Of a stretch of 64,000 nt of DNA, positions 42,836-53,481 are shown piece by piece. Each line of letters begins with the position of its first letter. Position 1 is the first letter of the stretch. Under the pieces are notes generated by a model, which did not search any database, had not been told where the DNA came from, and saw only the letters and a program-made list of their open reading frames with translations. Location of the stretch: assembly GCA_010015745.1 (NCBI GenBank), contig ML978178.1, positions 124,001-188,000 on the forward strand. Reading direction: 5' to 3'. This DNA is from Setomelanomma holmii (lineage: Eukaryota; Ascomycota; Dothideomycetes; Pleosporales; Phaeosphaeriaceae). The position numbers and the translations under genes were made by a program.

Positions 42836-44543
42836 CTAGCCGCTCAACACAGTTTTCCGTTCCCTTCTCCAAACCTTGACCGGCATCTCCCCTAGAATCC
42901 AATTCATCGTCTCCAATCGCTGCAATTCCCAGTCTGGACTGCTTAGAGCGAACTGGTACCTCCGCAGTACACTGGCCAACACTACTGTCTGCTCTAGATA
43001 GGAGATGTTGCGGCCAATGCACCCTCTCGCGCCCGCTGAAAAGGCCAGAAAATAAGGCTGAAGCGACTTCCCCTCTTCCCCGAGCCAACGTTCGGGAATG
43101 TACTTATCAGCTTGCGGAAAGGTCGACTCATTCCGATGCGCAACCATAGCTGACATGGCAACTGTGACACCTCCCGGGATATAATCTCCGAGAATATTGG
43201 TGCCGTCCGCTGGAGTGACGCGAGGAAGGCCGTGCGGTGTTGGCGGAAAGAGACGGAGCGATTCGTCCAGGCATGCGCGGAGGTAGGGGAGGTGCTTGGC
43301 TTTGTCGTACGCAACAACTCCGTCCTCAACTTCATCCTCGTCATCGTCCAGCGCATGGTCCAGTTCCTCTACCGCTTTCTGCATTTTCTCTGGATTCTTC
43401 AAGAGCTGGTAAAGGACGTTGGCCATCGCAATCGCAGTCGTTGCAGAACCAGCATTCATCATGATGTTGATCTCGGCTACTATCTCGCCCCATTCGAGAT
43501 TGTTGGGATGACCGTTCTTGTCCTCCATCAGCGCCTGGAAGAAATCGTCCAGTTTCTCTCCCGCGCGGTATCGCTGCAGACGCTTGTGTGCAAGCTCGAT
43601 TGGGATACCGTCCCATTCTTTGGCAAAGTTCCCCATACGACAATAGAATGGAATGATGTTGGACAATTTGTTGATGAGTGGGTACCATTCGTATGGCCAC
43701 AGCAAGAGCGACTGTTTCCGCGCGGTTTGATAGAGAGCATCACGGAGGTTGCACTCATATATTGAACCGTCGAGCCTTCGTCCGGTCACCCTGTCGTGTC
43801 CACGATCCAGGAAGCCAAGTTTGTCCGACAGACCGATGTCTGCAATTGCATCCAGGGTGAAAAAGTTGGTCCACTTTCGGTAATCGACATTCACATCTTC
43901 CGGCTTGGGAAGCTCGCCAGGACGCAACGGTGCGGTGCAGCACTGGTCAAGGTGTCTGTTCAGCTTCATTGTCTTGTCTGCCACCTTGTGCTCCCAGCCC
44001 TCAAGATTCTTGATGGCGTATGCTGAGCTCAAAAGCTTCCTCTTCCTGGCGTGGTCATGCTTGTCAACAACATCCGCAAGATGATAGTGGGAACCCGCCG
44101 AAATTACATAAGAACCGTCCCTAAAGGTTGGTGCACGGAGTTAGTGTATGTCTCATATGCATTCCGTACGCCAGGTTTTGCTTACTTGGTACATGGAGTG
44201 TTGTGGCCATAAATATCTTTTATGGCTCGCATATCGCCGTATGACAGAGAGTTGGGTCCAATCCGTATTACGGGATGCTTCTGGTGCAGCCTTGCCATGT
44301 ATGTCGAGCGTGAGCCACCATGAGCAAGGATCATGAAAGGTATGGAAGATATCCCGGACAAGGGATGCATGTTCGGATATCTTCGAAGGCCTGAAAGTTC
44401 AGCTTTGGTTGTGAATCAAGATCTCTTCTGAGCTCACCATTGACATCGCGGAAATACACAACAATTGGACAAATGACAAAGTACAGCAGGGCACTTGCGC
44501 CCAGCGCAGCGGCGTATGGAAGGGAAAGAATCGTCGCTGACAT
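42836..44543 (-). CDS. Cytochrome P450, divergent from a P450 reductase
   Basis: Three exons, 44543-44438, 44390-44186 and 44120-42836, 531 residues. An N-terminal anchor (LGASALLYFVICPIVVYF) is followed by GLRRYP. Core motifs: I-helix NAGSATTAIAM, ExxR in DESLRLFPPTPHGLPR, PERW, and haem loop FSAGARGCIGR with the Cys ligand. In the I-helix the usual acidic residue before Thr is Ala, which may alter proton delivery. The sequence resembles fungal P450s of the benzoate-hydroxylase-like/CYP65-like clan, but the family is not certain. Intron 2 (44121-44185) is a copy of an intron in the lyase gene. Divergent from the reductase gene over 562 bases, so the pair may be co-expressed. Confidence 0.85.
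44121..44185 (-). repeat. Introner-like intron 2 of the P450 gene
   Basis: A 65-base GT-AG intron, read on the minus strand, sharing about 51 of 65 bases with 35600-35664 in an unrelated gene. Confidence 0.8.
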
Positions 44544-45105
44544 TTTCAGTCAAGTCGACTGAGGTGGACAGAACGTATTATGCCTTCAGGATGTTGATTG
44601 ATGGTGAGTGCTTTCTGGAGCTGCGAACGTCACTTAAGTGTTTTTGCTGGCAACTGTGGAGTTTCCCCACACAGTAACATGTTGTCCATCGAAAAAGCGA
44701 TTGACAGACTTCTGATGCGATTGAAGGGGAAGTGCTCGGAGAATGACAGCAGATTCGGAAAACGATGCTACATGTGTCTGGCTATATCGAGCTTGACGTG
44801 GAAGTGCGGGGAGGACGCGGGGCAACCGTGACTGAGAGACACTAACATCGGAGCAACCTAAACAATCGCTTCGAGAACATTGGAGAACCATAGCGGACCA
44901 TGACCTGCAGGGAAAAGCGTTATCTCCACTACGATGCTTGTCTTGTCTGTCCAAGATTAATGGCGAGCTCAAGCTCGAGCCTGGCAGTTAACTCCGACCT
45001 CATTCTCGAGATGTGGAAGACCTCGATCTGACCACCATACTTCTATAACTTGTCGAATCCGAAGCGTCCATAGTCCCTAACACGTTCCTGTACTCACAAA
45101 CGATC
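44544..45105. promoter_or_regulatory. Divergent promoter, P450 / P450 reductase
   Basis: 562 bases between the two ATGs. No repeated operator-like site was clear by eye. Confidence 0.5.
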
Positions 45106-47241
45106 ATGGATGCCCTCAACATACGTTTCAACCATTACGAGCTCCACTCGACCATCAATCCTGTTCTCCAAGCTCTTCAGGAATCACCACACCTCCAGAT
45201 CCTGAAGCCGTCCTCAACAGCAGATGGTCTTGCAGTCTTACTATTCCTTCTCGCGTCTGTTGGCTACCTGACGCGCGGACGTTTCTGGGATAAGCGCGAT
45301 CCCTGTTATCAAGTGTACTTCGAAAGACCTCAAGTTGCGGCAAACTCATCGACCAACGCCGCCAAGTCAAATAGGGATATCGCAAAATGCATCGAAGACG
45401 GCGACTATCACTGTGTGATCTTCTGGGGCTCGCAATCCGGTACAGCTGAGCGCTTCGCAGAAACCTTGGGTCGCGAATGTCATGCGCGTTTCGGCATCAA
45501 CGCTCTCGTTGCCGACTTGTCCGATTACGATGCGGAGAGTATCGCCAGTATTCAAGAAAAGCATTTCGTCATATTCTTACTCAGTACATATGGAGAAGGC
45601 GATCCTAGCGACAACACTGCGGGACTCTGGGACTGGATCAAACGTGTCCATACTGGAAGCATTCAGTTAGGAAATCTCCGATACTTCGCGTTTGGTCTCG
45701 GCAACAGCAACTACAAGTACTACAATCGAGTGCTTGATGTCGTAGCGGATGCACTCAATATAGCTGGTGCCACGGCTCTCATGCCACGTCAGAAGGCTGA
45801 TGATGCAAATGGCGCGACAGAGGAAGACTTCCAAGCGTGGACCGACGGAGTGTTCGCATTGTTCCGAAGCATGGGTTACGAACAAAAGAGCAACGTGTAT
45901 CAGCCCTCCATCGACATCAAGTTCAACGGCCAAATAGACAAAGCCGTCATTGTCGTGACTTCGTCGATACACCAGCCGTCCAGCAACAACTCGCCGATAG
46001 TTCCGCTCGGAATCAGAGGTGCACGAGAATTGTTTACTGGAGGCGACCGCAATTGCATCCATATCGAGCTAGACCTTGGCAACACTGATCTCGTATACAA
46101 GACGGGTGATCATATCGGCATATGGCCATGCAATCCAGACGAGGAGGTCGACCGTCTACTCGACACCCTTGGCCTGCAACATTGCCGAGAGGACAAACTT
46201 ACGATTGCATCCCATATCGAAGCCGGGAAGTCTAAGATTCCATCACCTACGAATCTAGACACAGCGTTCCGTCATCATCTTGAAATATGCGGCCCAGTAT
46301 CTCGTAAGGTAGTAGCAGAGCTGGCTCAATTTGCTCCAACGCCCGATGCGAAAGCATTCCTGCTCAACCTCGGCCACAATCGCGATCAACACGAACAACT
46401 GACTGCTAATACCCACATGACGTTGGCGCGCCTTCTGCAATATGCTAGCCCGACCGAACCGTGGAGAAATTTGCCGCTATCATTCGTGATCGAAAACTTA
46501 CTGTCACTCCAGCCCCGCTACTATTCCATCTCATCGAGTTCGGTCATTTCCCCTCGAAGAATAGCGGTTACAGCCTTAGTGGTGAACAGAACTCTGCCTA
46601 GTGATCCAGTCACGACCATTTGTGGACTTGCCTCGAACTATCTACTCTCCTCTTCACAACTTGCACCTGCGGGAGCGGTGCCTACAGCTACATACCGAAA
46701 GCCCGTCCCAGCCGAGCCGACGCAGTACAGGACAGTACTCGCCCACGTTCGAAAGTCAAAGTTCAAGCTTCCCATTACCTCGTCCACGCCGATAGTTCTT
46801 ATCAGCGCAGGGACCGGATTCGCTCCGTTTCGAGCCTTCATTCAAGAACGTGCAAAGCTTCATGCCATTGGCAAGCCAATTGGCAAGATCGTCATTTTCT
46901 TCGGCTGCCGCGATGAGACCGACTACATCTATCGAGACGAAATGCAGAAGACCCAGGATCAGCTGGGTGATAAGCTGGAGATTATAACAGCATTTTCGCG
47001 CCAGGGAGGTTCAAAAGTGTACGTGCAGGATCGCGTAGGAGAACATGCAAGCAAGGTGTTGGGGATGCTTGAGGCAGGTGCCAACATGTACATTTGTGGC
47101 AAAGCAAGTATGGCTCGAGAAGTAGATGCGAAGCTTGAAGGCGCTGCAGCCAATATCAAGCAGCTCACTGAGAACGAGGTCAAGGCTTGGGCTGATGCAC
47201 TAAAGAAGAGGGGCAAGTGGAAGGCTGATGTTTGGGGTTGA
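45106..47241 (+). CDS. NADPH-cytochrome P450 reductase
   Basis: A single exon of 711 residues, the usual CPR length. An N-terminal anchor (GLAVLLFLLASVGYL, about residues 44-58) places it on the ER membrane. The FMN domain has FWGSQSGTAERFAETLG, LLSTYGEGDPSDN and FGLGNSNYKYYN. The FAD domain has RYYSISSSS and a connecting domain. The NADPH part has ISAGTGFAPFRAFIQER, GCRDETDYIYRDE and YICGKASMAREV, and it ends DVWG with the family's C-terminal Trp. It passes electrons from NADPH to P450s. It is intact and intron-free. Fungi usually have one housekeeping CPR; its place next to a P450 suggests a second, dedicated copy (inference). Confidence 0.93.
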   Translation: MDALNIRFNHYELHSTINPVLQALQESPHLQILKPSSTADGLAVLLFLLASVGYLTRGRFWDKRDPCYQVYFERPQVAANSSTNAAKSNRDIAKCIEDGDYHCVIFWGSQSGTAERFAETLGRECHARFGINALVADLSDYDAESIASIQEKHFVIFLLSTYGEGDPSDNTAGLWDWIKRVHTGSIQLGNLRYFAFGLGNSNYKYYNRVLDVVADALNIAGATALMPRQKADDANGATEEDFQAWTDGVFALFRSMGYEQKSNVYQPSIDIKFNGQIDKAVIVVTSSIHQPSSNNSPIVPLGIRGARELFTGGDRNCIHIELDLGNTDLVYKTGDHIGIWPCNPDEEVDRLLDTLGLQHCREDKLTIASHIEAGKSKIPSPTNLDTAFRHHLEICGPVSRKVVAELAQFAPTPDAKAFLLNLGHNRDQHEQLTANTHMTLARLLQYASPTEPWRNLPLSFVIENLLSLQPRYYSISSSSVISPRRIAVTALVVNRTLPSDPVTTICGLASNYLLSSSQLAPAGAVPTATYRKPVPAEPTQYRTVLAHVRKSKFKLPITSSTPIVLISAGTGFAPFRAFIQERAKLHAIGKPIGKIVIFFGCRDETDYIYRDEMQKTQDQLGDKLEIITAFSRQGGSKVYVQDRVGEHASKVLGMLEAGANMYICGKASMAREVDAKLEGAAANIKQLTENEVKAWADALKKRGKWKADVWG

Positions 47242-48314
47242 ACTTACACATTTTTGCACCACTGCAAATTTGAGATAGAATAATAAGCAACAGCTGTCGA
47301 AAGATCCAGCGATACCACTTGATCAGTTGCGCCACTTTGGGACAGACGCGCATGATTGTTGTTATGAGGGTCAGGAACAGAGCACTGAAGGTCGACGAGC
47401 CTGCTCCATTGAGAGCTTACGAGTCGCCTTTTGGCAACCTCTGTTTTGACTCTACACGGAAGAGGCAAGAATCTCAAGGTTCCTTGCCGACTACCGACTA
47501 AAATTGTCATGCCTCACCATGGCTCCAAGAAGTGTGGTTTTCCTGTGTCAGAAAAGATAGCACTGACTGGTGAGGCCGACATGGCTGACTCGCGAATGCT
47601 TCTGCATAACCACCGTCATGGTCATGAGCCGAGGAATTTCCATGTCAATGGGGGAACAGCGAGCGAGAATGCGCAACCTTGGAACTTGTACCGAACATAG
47701 CAACCAAATCCGCACACCCTCCCTCCAGAACTCCACAATCAGAACATGCATCCCCAGACTGCGGCGCCCAATCATCACTCGTTCGTATCAACGCAAGACC
47801 ACCCAAGCATGCTCCAGCCAATACAAAATCGCGCATTGCGACGGGCTTGCGTTCTTGAGGCCTCGGCCTAGTCAGCCGGCAGTGGCGAATTACAGGAGTT
47901 GACTTCAACGGGCTCGTTTCAAGTGGCCCCGCCCCCAGATTTTGTCTATGCGCGAACCCCAGACTTTCCCACGGCCGGAGCAGAAGCCGCACGATGACGA
48001 CATGGTCGAACCCGGGGAATTGCGGAGAAATGCCACGCGATGCGGCTTTGCACTGTACCATCCCAACGTGGAAATACACTTGCTCCAGCGCCGGAAGATG
48101 GCTCTGGTCCGTGTCTATGGCACGTCGCCGGTATGCCCGATGGAGCTCACTTCCAGAAGCATAAGTAAGACTATCGACGTCACCTAGGAGTTTGGTCCAT
48201 CACCAAGTTCGATCCAAACAGTGAGGACATCATCTCCTTCTTGTTACACCTAAATCTTTACAACCCTTCGGCATAGTTCGAGACTCGTAGCGCTTGCACC
48301 TACCTCGCCTCACA
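47242..48314. other. Spacer and promoter of the inositol-type transporter
   Basis: 1.07 kb. Several overlapping frames under 145 residues, none with a motif. Confidence 0.4.
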
Positions 48315-50083
48315 ATGGCTCACGACAACAAGAATGAGAAGACCGAGTTCAGCGACATCAAATTCGACCCCTCTTCTTCGCAGGAGAAGATTGAGGATAT
48401 CTCCAACAGCAAGCGACATGCCGATGAGCTTGCTGAGCTCTCAGGCATCGAAGCCACCGCTGCATCCAAGGCTGCTTGGCTGATCTCGATCACCGTGTCA
48501 CTTGGTGGTCTCCTTTTCGGTATGTACTGCTAAGGTTGTTCTTAAATCAGCCAAATGCTTGGTGCCACAAGAGCCAATCTGACATTCCTTAGGCTATGAT
48601 ACTGGTTACATCAGCTCCGTGCTCGTGACTATAGGAACCTCCCTCGGCCATGAACTTACTTCCTCCGAGCAGGAACTTGTCACTTCGCTCACCTCGGGAG
48701 GTGCCTTGGTCGGTGCTGTCATCGCTGGTACGCTTGCTGATCGCTTCGGTCGGAAGCTACCTATCTTCCTTGCCTGCCTCGTTTTCGTCATCGGCACTGT
48801 GCTCCAAACAGCCGCATACCATCTTCCACAATTTGCAGTCGGACGCTTCGTTGTTGGCCTTGGAGTTGGCTCCGCTGCCATGGTCGTCCCGCTCTACATA
48901 TCTGAACTCGCGCCAGCAAAATACCGTGGTCGCATGATTGCATTCAACAACATGTCCGTCACCTTCGGACAACTCCTTGCATCAGCAATTGGCGCAGGTT
49001 TCGCGCAGGTGGGAGGCTCGGGCTCTCAAGCTTGGAGAGCGACGGTCGGCATTGGTGCTGCGCCTGCTATCATCCTCGCTGGTCTCTTGACTCTATGCCC
49101 AGAGTCACCACGTCAATTGGTCGCTCACGGAAAGGTTGATCAAGCATCCGTGGTTCTTACTCGCATCTATCCAACCTCCACCGAGGAGCAGCGCCGCGCC
49201 AAGATTATGTCGATCGAGATGAGCATTCGCGAAGCTACCCAAACCATGGTTGCTGACAGTTTCTGGAAGACCCTCACACGTATTTTCACCACTCCGGCTA
49301 CTTTCCGTGCTGTGTTAACGGCTTGCACGATCATGGCCATCTCACAGTTGTCGGGTTTCAATACTTTGATGTACTACAGCGCCACACTCTTCAAGATCGT
49401 GGGCTTCAATAATGCAACCGCTGTCGCCATTACAGTTTCTGCCACGAACTTCGTTTTCAGCATCGTCAATCTGGTCATTGTTGACAAATTTGGTCGACGT
49501 CGCATTTTACTCATCACAATCTTTGGCATGTCTGTCTGCTTGATAATTGCAGCCGTTTCGTTCCACTTCATCCCGATCAATCTACACACTCTCGAAGTGC
49601 AAAGCGACGAAATCGGCTGGCCGGGCTACCTCCTTATCGTTATCATCATCTGCTTCGTCGGATTTTACAGCTCCGGAGTAGCCACTGTTGCTTGGATTGG
49701 CACGGAATTGGTATGTTGTCCCTCTACACATGTGTTGAGACAATATGCTAACGGACTAATAGATCCCCATGGAGGTCAGAGCTATCGGAACCATGCTCAA
49801 CACCGTTACGTGCTGGTCCACCAACATCATCATTGCGTCAACCTTCTTGTCCATGATGAAGGGAATCACCCCAAGCGGCGCTTTCGGCTTCTACGCAGCC
49901 ATCTGCTTCGTCGGCTGGCTCTTTGTTATCTTCTGCTTCCCTGAAGTGAAGGGTATGCCGCTCGAGAATATCCGTGAAGTTTTCCATCATGGATTCGGCG
50001 TGCGGTACGCAAGAGGTTGGCAGAAGGAGAACAAGGCATATGCGAAGGTCAACGCTGGCAACTCTCAAGCGTTCGGTCATTGA
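48315..50083 (+). CDS. myo-Inositol-type MFS transporter
   Basis: Three exons, 48315-48519, 48593-49710 and 49763-50083, give 547 residues; both introns are GT-AG. The protein has GGLLFGYDTGYISSVL, DRFGRK, GRFVVGLGVG, PLYISELAP, RGR, CPESPRQL, QLSGFNTLMYYSATLF, DKFGRRR and IPMEVRAIGT, ending FPEVKGMPLENI, which together fit the ITR1/ITR2 proton-myo-inositol symporter group more than hexose transporters. About twelve membrane spans. Intact. With the inositol-dehydrogenase-like gene 8 kb away, a role in inositol use is plausible but not shown. Confidence 0.85.
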
Positions 50084-50289
50084 TTGGCCAAGGATCACGA
50101 GTATATAGATCTAGTTGGAAATCAATGTAGACGCCTATTTGCTACCTTTCTTCAGGTTCTCAATATCACAACCTTCTCCCTGTGAAAGGGCACTGTGTGC
50201 TGATATATTGAATATCGTAAGCTCATCCTCCATGTTCTAACACTATTCACCCGCAGAGTAGTATGTTGTCTTTCGCAAGCGACAATGTC

Positions 50290-51230
50290 CTAAGTCGCCG
50301 CTTGCGCCTCAGGTGTTTTCAGACTCTTCGCTCTCAGCTCATACTCGTCTCTCCCTTTCAAGCCAGCGCTCTTTCCTCTCCGCCACAAAAAGAACCCAAT
50401 CGCTCCGAATAGCGCAAGACCAGCAATGATCGCACCAACAGCGATACCTGCCTTTGCACCAGTCGATAAGCCTCTACCGTTCGCCGAAGACTGAGCTGGA
50501 GCTCCAGACGGCGATGCTGAAAGCCCAGTATTGGCTGGCGATGGGGATGAGGATGGCGTTGGTGCATCGAACGTATCGCTCGTATCGCTCGTAACGTTGA
50601 AGCAAGGAACTTGAATGTTGAAGCTTGCTGTCTCCACGAAAGTCTGTGAATACCATTAGCTGAAATCGAGTCTTCAGTAGAGGTAGTGGAGAGCAACTAA
50701 CAATATCGGCGCACGCGAAGAACGACTGGTTCTTGCCGTTATTCTCACCCTCATACTCCGCCGAATACTCCAATTGGATCGTTGCGTTGTCTCCCGCCGA
50801 GACGCCCTCCAAGGCCTCAAGCTTGTAGCACTGATGGCCAGGATCAATTTCTGTGGTATTACCTACGACCTGGTCACTGAAGTCGCTCTGTTGCGTTGGG
50901 TCTGAAACTCGTAAGGCTTGTGTCATCTACCCTCCGCTCCATGTACTTACTGTTGCCCAGTGCCAGTCTGAAGGCAACATTGTAAGCATCATCCGCAATG
51001 CTTAGCGCCACAGAACCTTGCGACAAAGGGAAGATGGTCCTATTCGAAGGGCCAGCTGCGCTTCCACAAGGCCCAGTGTTGTCGTGCGCTGCGTCCCAGA
51101 TTCGGTCTGCTGGCCACATGAAAGCCACTGGGCCCATCTCGGTGCCTTCCGCTCCTTCGCCATGGGTTTGAGCTCTGCTCAAAGGCAAACATGCCACCAA
51201 CGTCACAACCGTCGAGAAATCGTAACGCAT
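50290..51230 (-). CDS. X325/BIM1-like (LPMO-fold) surface protein with membrane anchor
   Basis: Three exons, 51230-50951, 50901-50702 and 50643-50290, 277 residues. A signal peptide (MRYDFSTVVTLVACLPLSRA) is followed within two residues by a His, then MGPVAFMWPAD, NTGPCG and IFPLSQGSVAL, the pattern of the X325/copper-acquisition-factor BIM1-like domain. These resemble LPMOs and bind one copper through an N-terminal His, but are linked to copper uptake rather than polysaccharide cleavage. Paired cysteines and N-glycosylation sites (NRT, NTT, NAT, NQS) fit secretion. A Ser/Pro-rich stalk leads to a single C-terminal span (GAIIAGLALFGAIGFFLW) and a short cytosolic tail, in place of the GPI signal common in the family. 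The second donor is GTTAGT. Confidence 0.75.
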
Positions 51231-51957
51231 GTTGTAGCATCCGACGAGTTTTGAGAGATGTCTGAGGTCGCTCACTTCAAAACAAAGTCAATATACTCAG
51301 CGGGTGGGATAAGAGTGGTGCACATACAAGCCGCTCCCCATTGACACATTCTGTCATGTGCACTCTCTGCTGAATCAAGCCTTGTACAGCCATGCTACGA
51401 CTAATCGTGCGTTACATTGCCAAGTCGTTTCAATATCGAGTGTGCGATGCTCATCCAATCATGCTTTTGGGACGACCTCAGCATTGGACCGACACAGAGG
51501 CTGCCGACCGTTCCTCCGCCAATGTCTCAAATCGTATCATACCTAAGCTCGTGTTGCAGGCTGTTCGGATCCTGTGGCCTTGATTAAAGTTATCTGATGG
51601 CGCTAGTGAGAGGGGACATGCAGGCCAAGCCAATAAGTGGTACTAGGTGGCCTCAAATAGGTTAATCAATTCACTCCGCAACGCCACCTTATCAGCTCAT
51701 CTGATAAAACTTTGAATCTCCGATGTTCGGCCGATCCTACACGAGCTGTATCGCACGTGTAACGGTGACAAGATGACCCAGAGGCGGTAAACTAATATTT
51801 CGTGAAATGTGACGAGCCGTGGAGCAAGGCGTACCGGCCTCTCGGCGCTGAAAAGCTACAAAACATGGCCATGCCGCGTCCCTACATACTTGTCAGCCTC
51901 CATCGATATTGGTTCTACGTTCGCTGCATCCGACGAGGAAACAAATCTACAAAATTT
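51231..51957. promoter_or_regulatory. Divergent promoter with a GATA-type palindrome
   Basis: 727 bases between two divergent secreted-protein genes. At 51689-51707 TTATCAG and CTGATAA form an inverted pair with a 5-base spacer. The right half is ATCTGATAA, which matches the ATCWGATAA site of iron-responsive SreA-type GATA factors. Confidence 0.5.
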
Positions 51958-52689
51958 ATGATGCTATCAAGGACACCGGTTGTGTGCTTCGTTGCTCTTA
52001 CTGCAGCCACCCAATCGCACGTTGAGGATGAGATATTTGCTGCTCTGCTCAAGCGACAGGCTCCTGGTACACCATCCTACAATTGCCATGACAACTGTGG
52101 TAAGTAAATGAATACGAGACAACTTTCCCATCAGACCGCTCTGATGCCTCCCAGGTACTGCCATCACACTGTCACGCCAAACAGACAAATGCAACATCGA
52201 TGCCTTCAAGACGAATTACAACAATTGCCTTGAATGCGCCGGTCCAGACAATTACAACATATGGCGGATGTACGGTAATACCTTGAGTGCGGCTGGGTCA
52301 AGCTGTGGGCTGAGCACCGAGCCGTTGTCGTGAAAGCAACCTGATGTCGGTCCCGCTGTACATACTGGAAGCTCTTCTGCAGTGGGCCCTACAACAGCAC
52401 CTGGAGCCCCCGCATCGATATCTGGAAGTGCTGTTTTGACTCCGGCCGCGAGTGTGGCAGTATCGAGTTCGGCTTCGGTTGGGATCGCTACGAGCTCCGC
52501 TATTGCAATCAGCAGGAATGCAAATGCAAGCTCCACTTTCATAAGTTCTCTTTCCATGCCAGAAACAAATGCTTATAAGCTCGACAGTCGGCATCAGCTC
52601 AACAGTCAACAAATGTTGGGGCTCAAAGAACCGGCGATGCTTTTGGTTTCCTTGGTGCCGCCATAGTTGGCGCAATGGTTGTGTTCTAA
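51958..52689 (+). pseudogene. Small cysteine-rich secreted, GPI-type protein with a stop before its tail
   Basis: ATG at 51958; signal peptide TPVVCFVALTAATQS; intron 52100-52154; then a cysteine-rich domain (YNCHDNCGT, NNCLECAGPDNYNIWRMYG, SSCGLSTEP) like a common fungal small-secreted family. TGA at 52331 ends the frame at 106 residues, but the same frame goes on as a Ser/Ala/Thr-rich tail (52334-52560). A third stretch in another frame (52596-52689) encodes a typical GPI-attachment end, TGDAFGFLGAAIVGAMVVF. The original protein was therefore probably GPI-anchored; the present one, if made, would be released. A second lesion or an unseen intron (acceptor near 52590) lies before the GPI end. 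Confidence 0.6.
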
Positions 52690-53481
52690 ACAATGTTACG
52701 CAAGAGACGATGGCAAGAATCTGGAGGATTACAGCCGGGTTAGAAGAGATGATTGGGAACAGGTTGTCTCTTTCTGATATATTGTCTCATAGTCGAATCG
52801 CCAACGATAAACCTAGGTAATGATTTACATGGCGTTTTCCCAGGCCATGATAGTAGTTGCACACTCCCTGCCAATGAAAGCCACATTTGAACTGCATGAA
52901 TAGGAAGCAAAAGAATGATCGAAGAACAGAGCTGGAAGGAAGAGACGTGCTAGGGCCGAGGTGGGGCACACTAGTGTTAGCGGCAACCGAGGTCGCATTT
53001 CAGCGTCACCACTTCTTCAGGGGAAATTCTGCTGAGGCTAACATCTTCTCAACTTGGTAGAAGAATTTGTTTTCGGTCTTGCTGCTATGAAACTCAACAA
53101 ATGACGTCCACAGACTCCATCATTGGTAAAGTCGCCCAGCTCCTCGATGATGCAACGATACCCGGGCTCGGGCTGGGGCTGCCTGGCATTTGAGGCGTAC
53201 AGCTGCATACTTCGTATCCTGCCGTCACTCGCTGGATCTTTGAATCACTCTCTCATTGGACGGTCTCGACAATATAGGACAAGACGCATGCGATAGATTG
53301 CCAGAGTCGGCATAAGTTGAGGTGGCATTTTAAGGCGCGTGGGGAAGCCGCGCCCTATGCCCTATGAGAGCTACACCAAGTCTACGACTCATGGAGCTGT
53401 CAATTTGAGCAGATATAAAAAGAAATACGACTCCAATGAGACGACAGTGCCTCTTCCCTGTGTCCTTTGTCAGCTAGCAGT
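52690..53481. other. Spacer without a recognised gene
   Basis: 792 bases with short frames only. Confidence 0.4.

Noticed and set aside
43232..43765. 177-residue plus-strand frame
   Set aside because: It is the antisense shadow of the P450 coding sequence.
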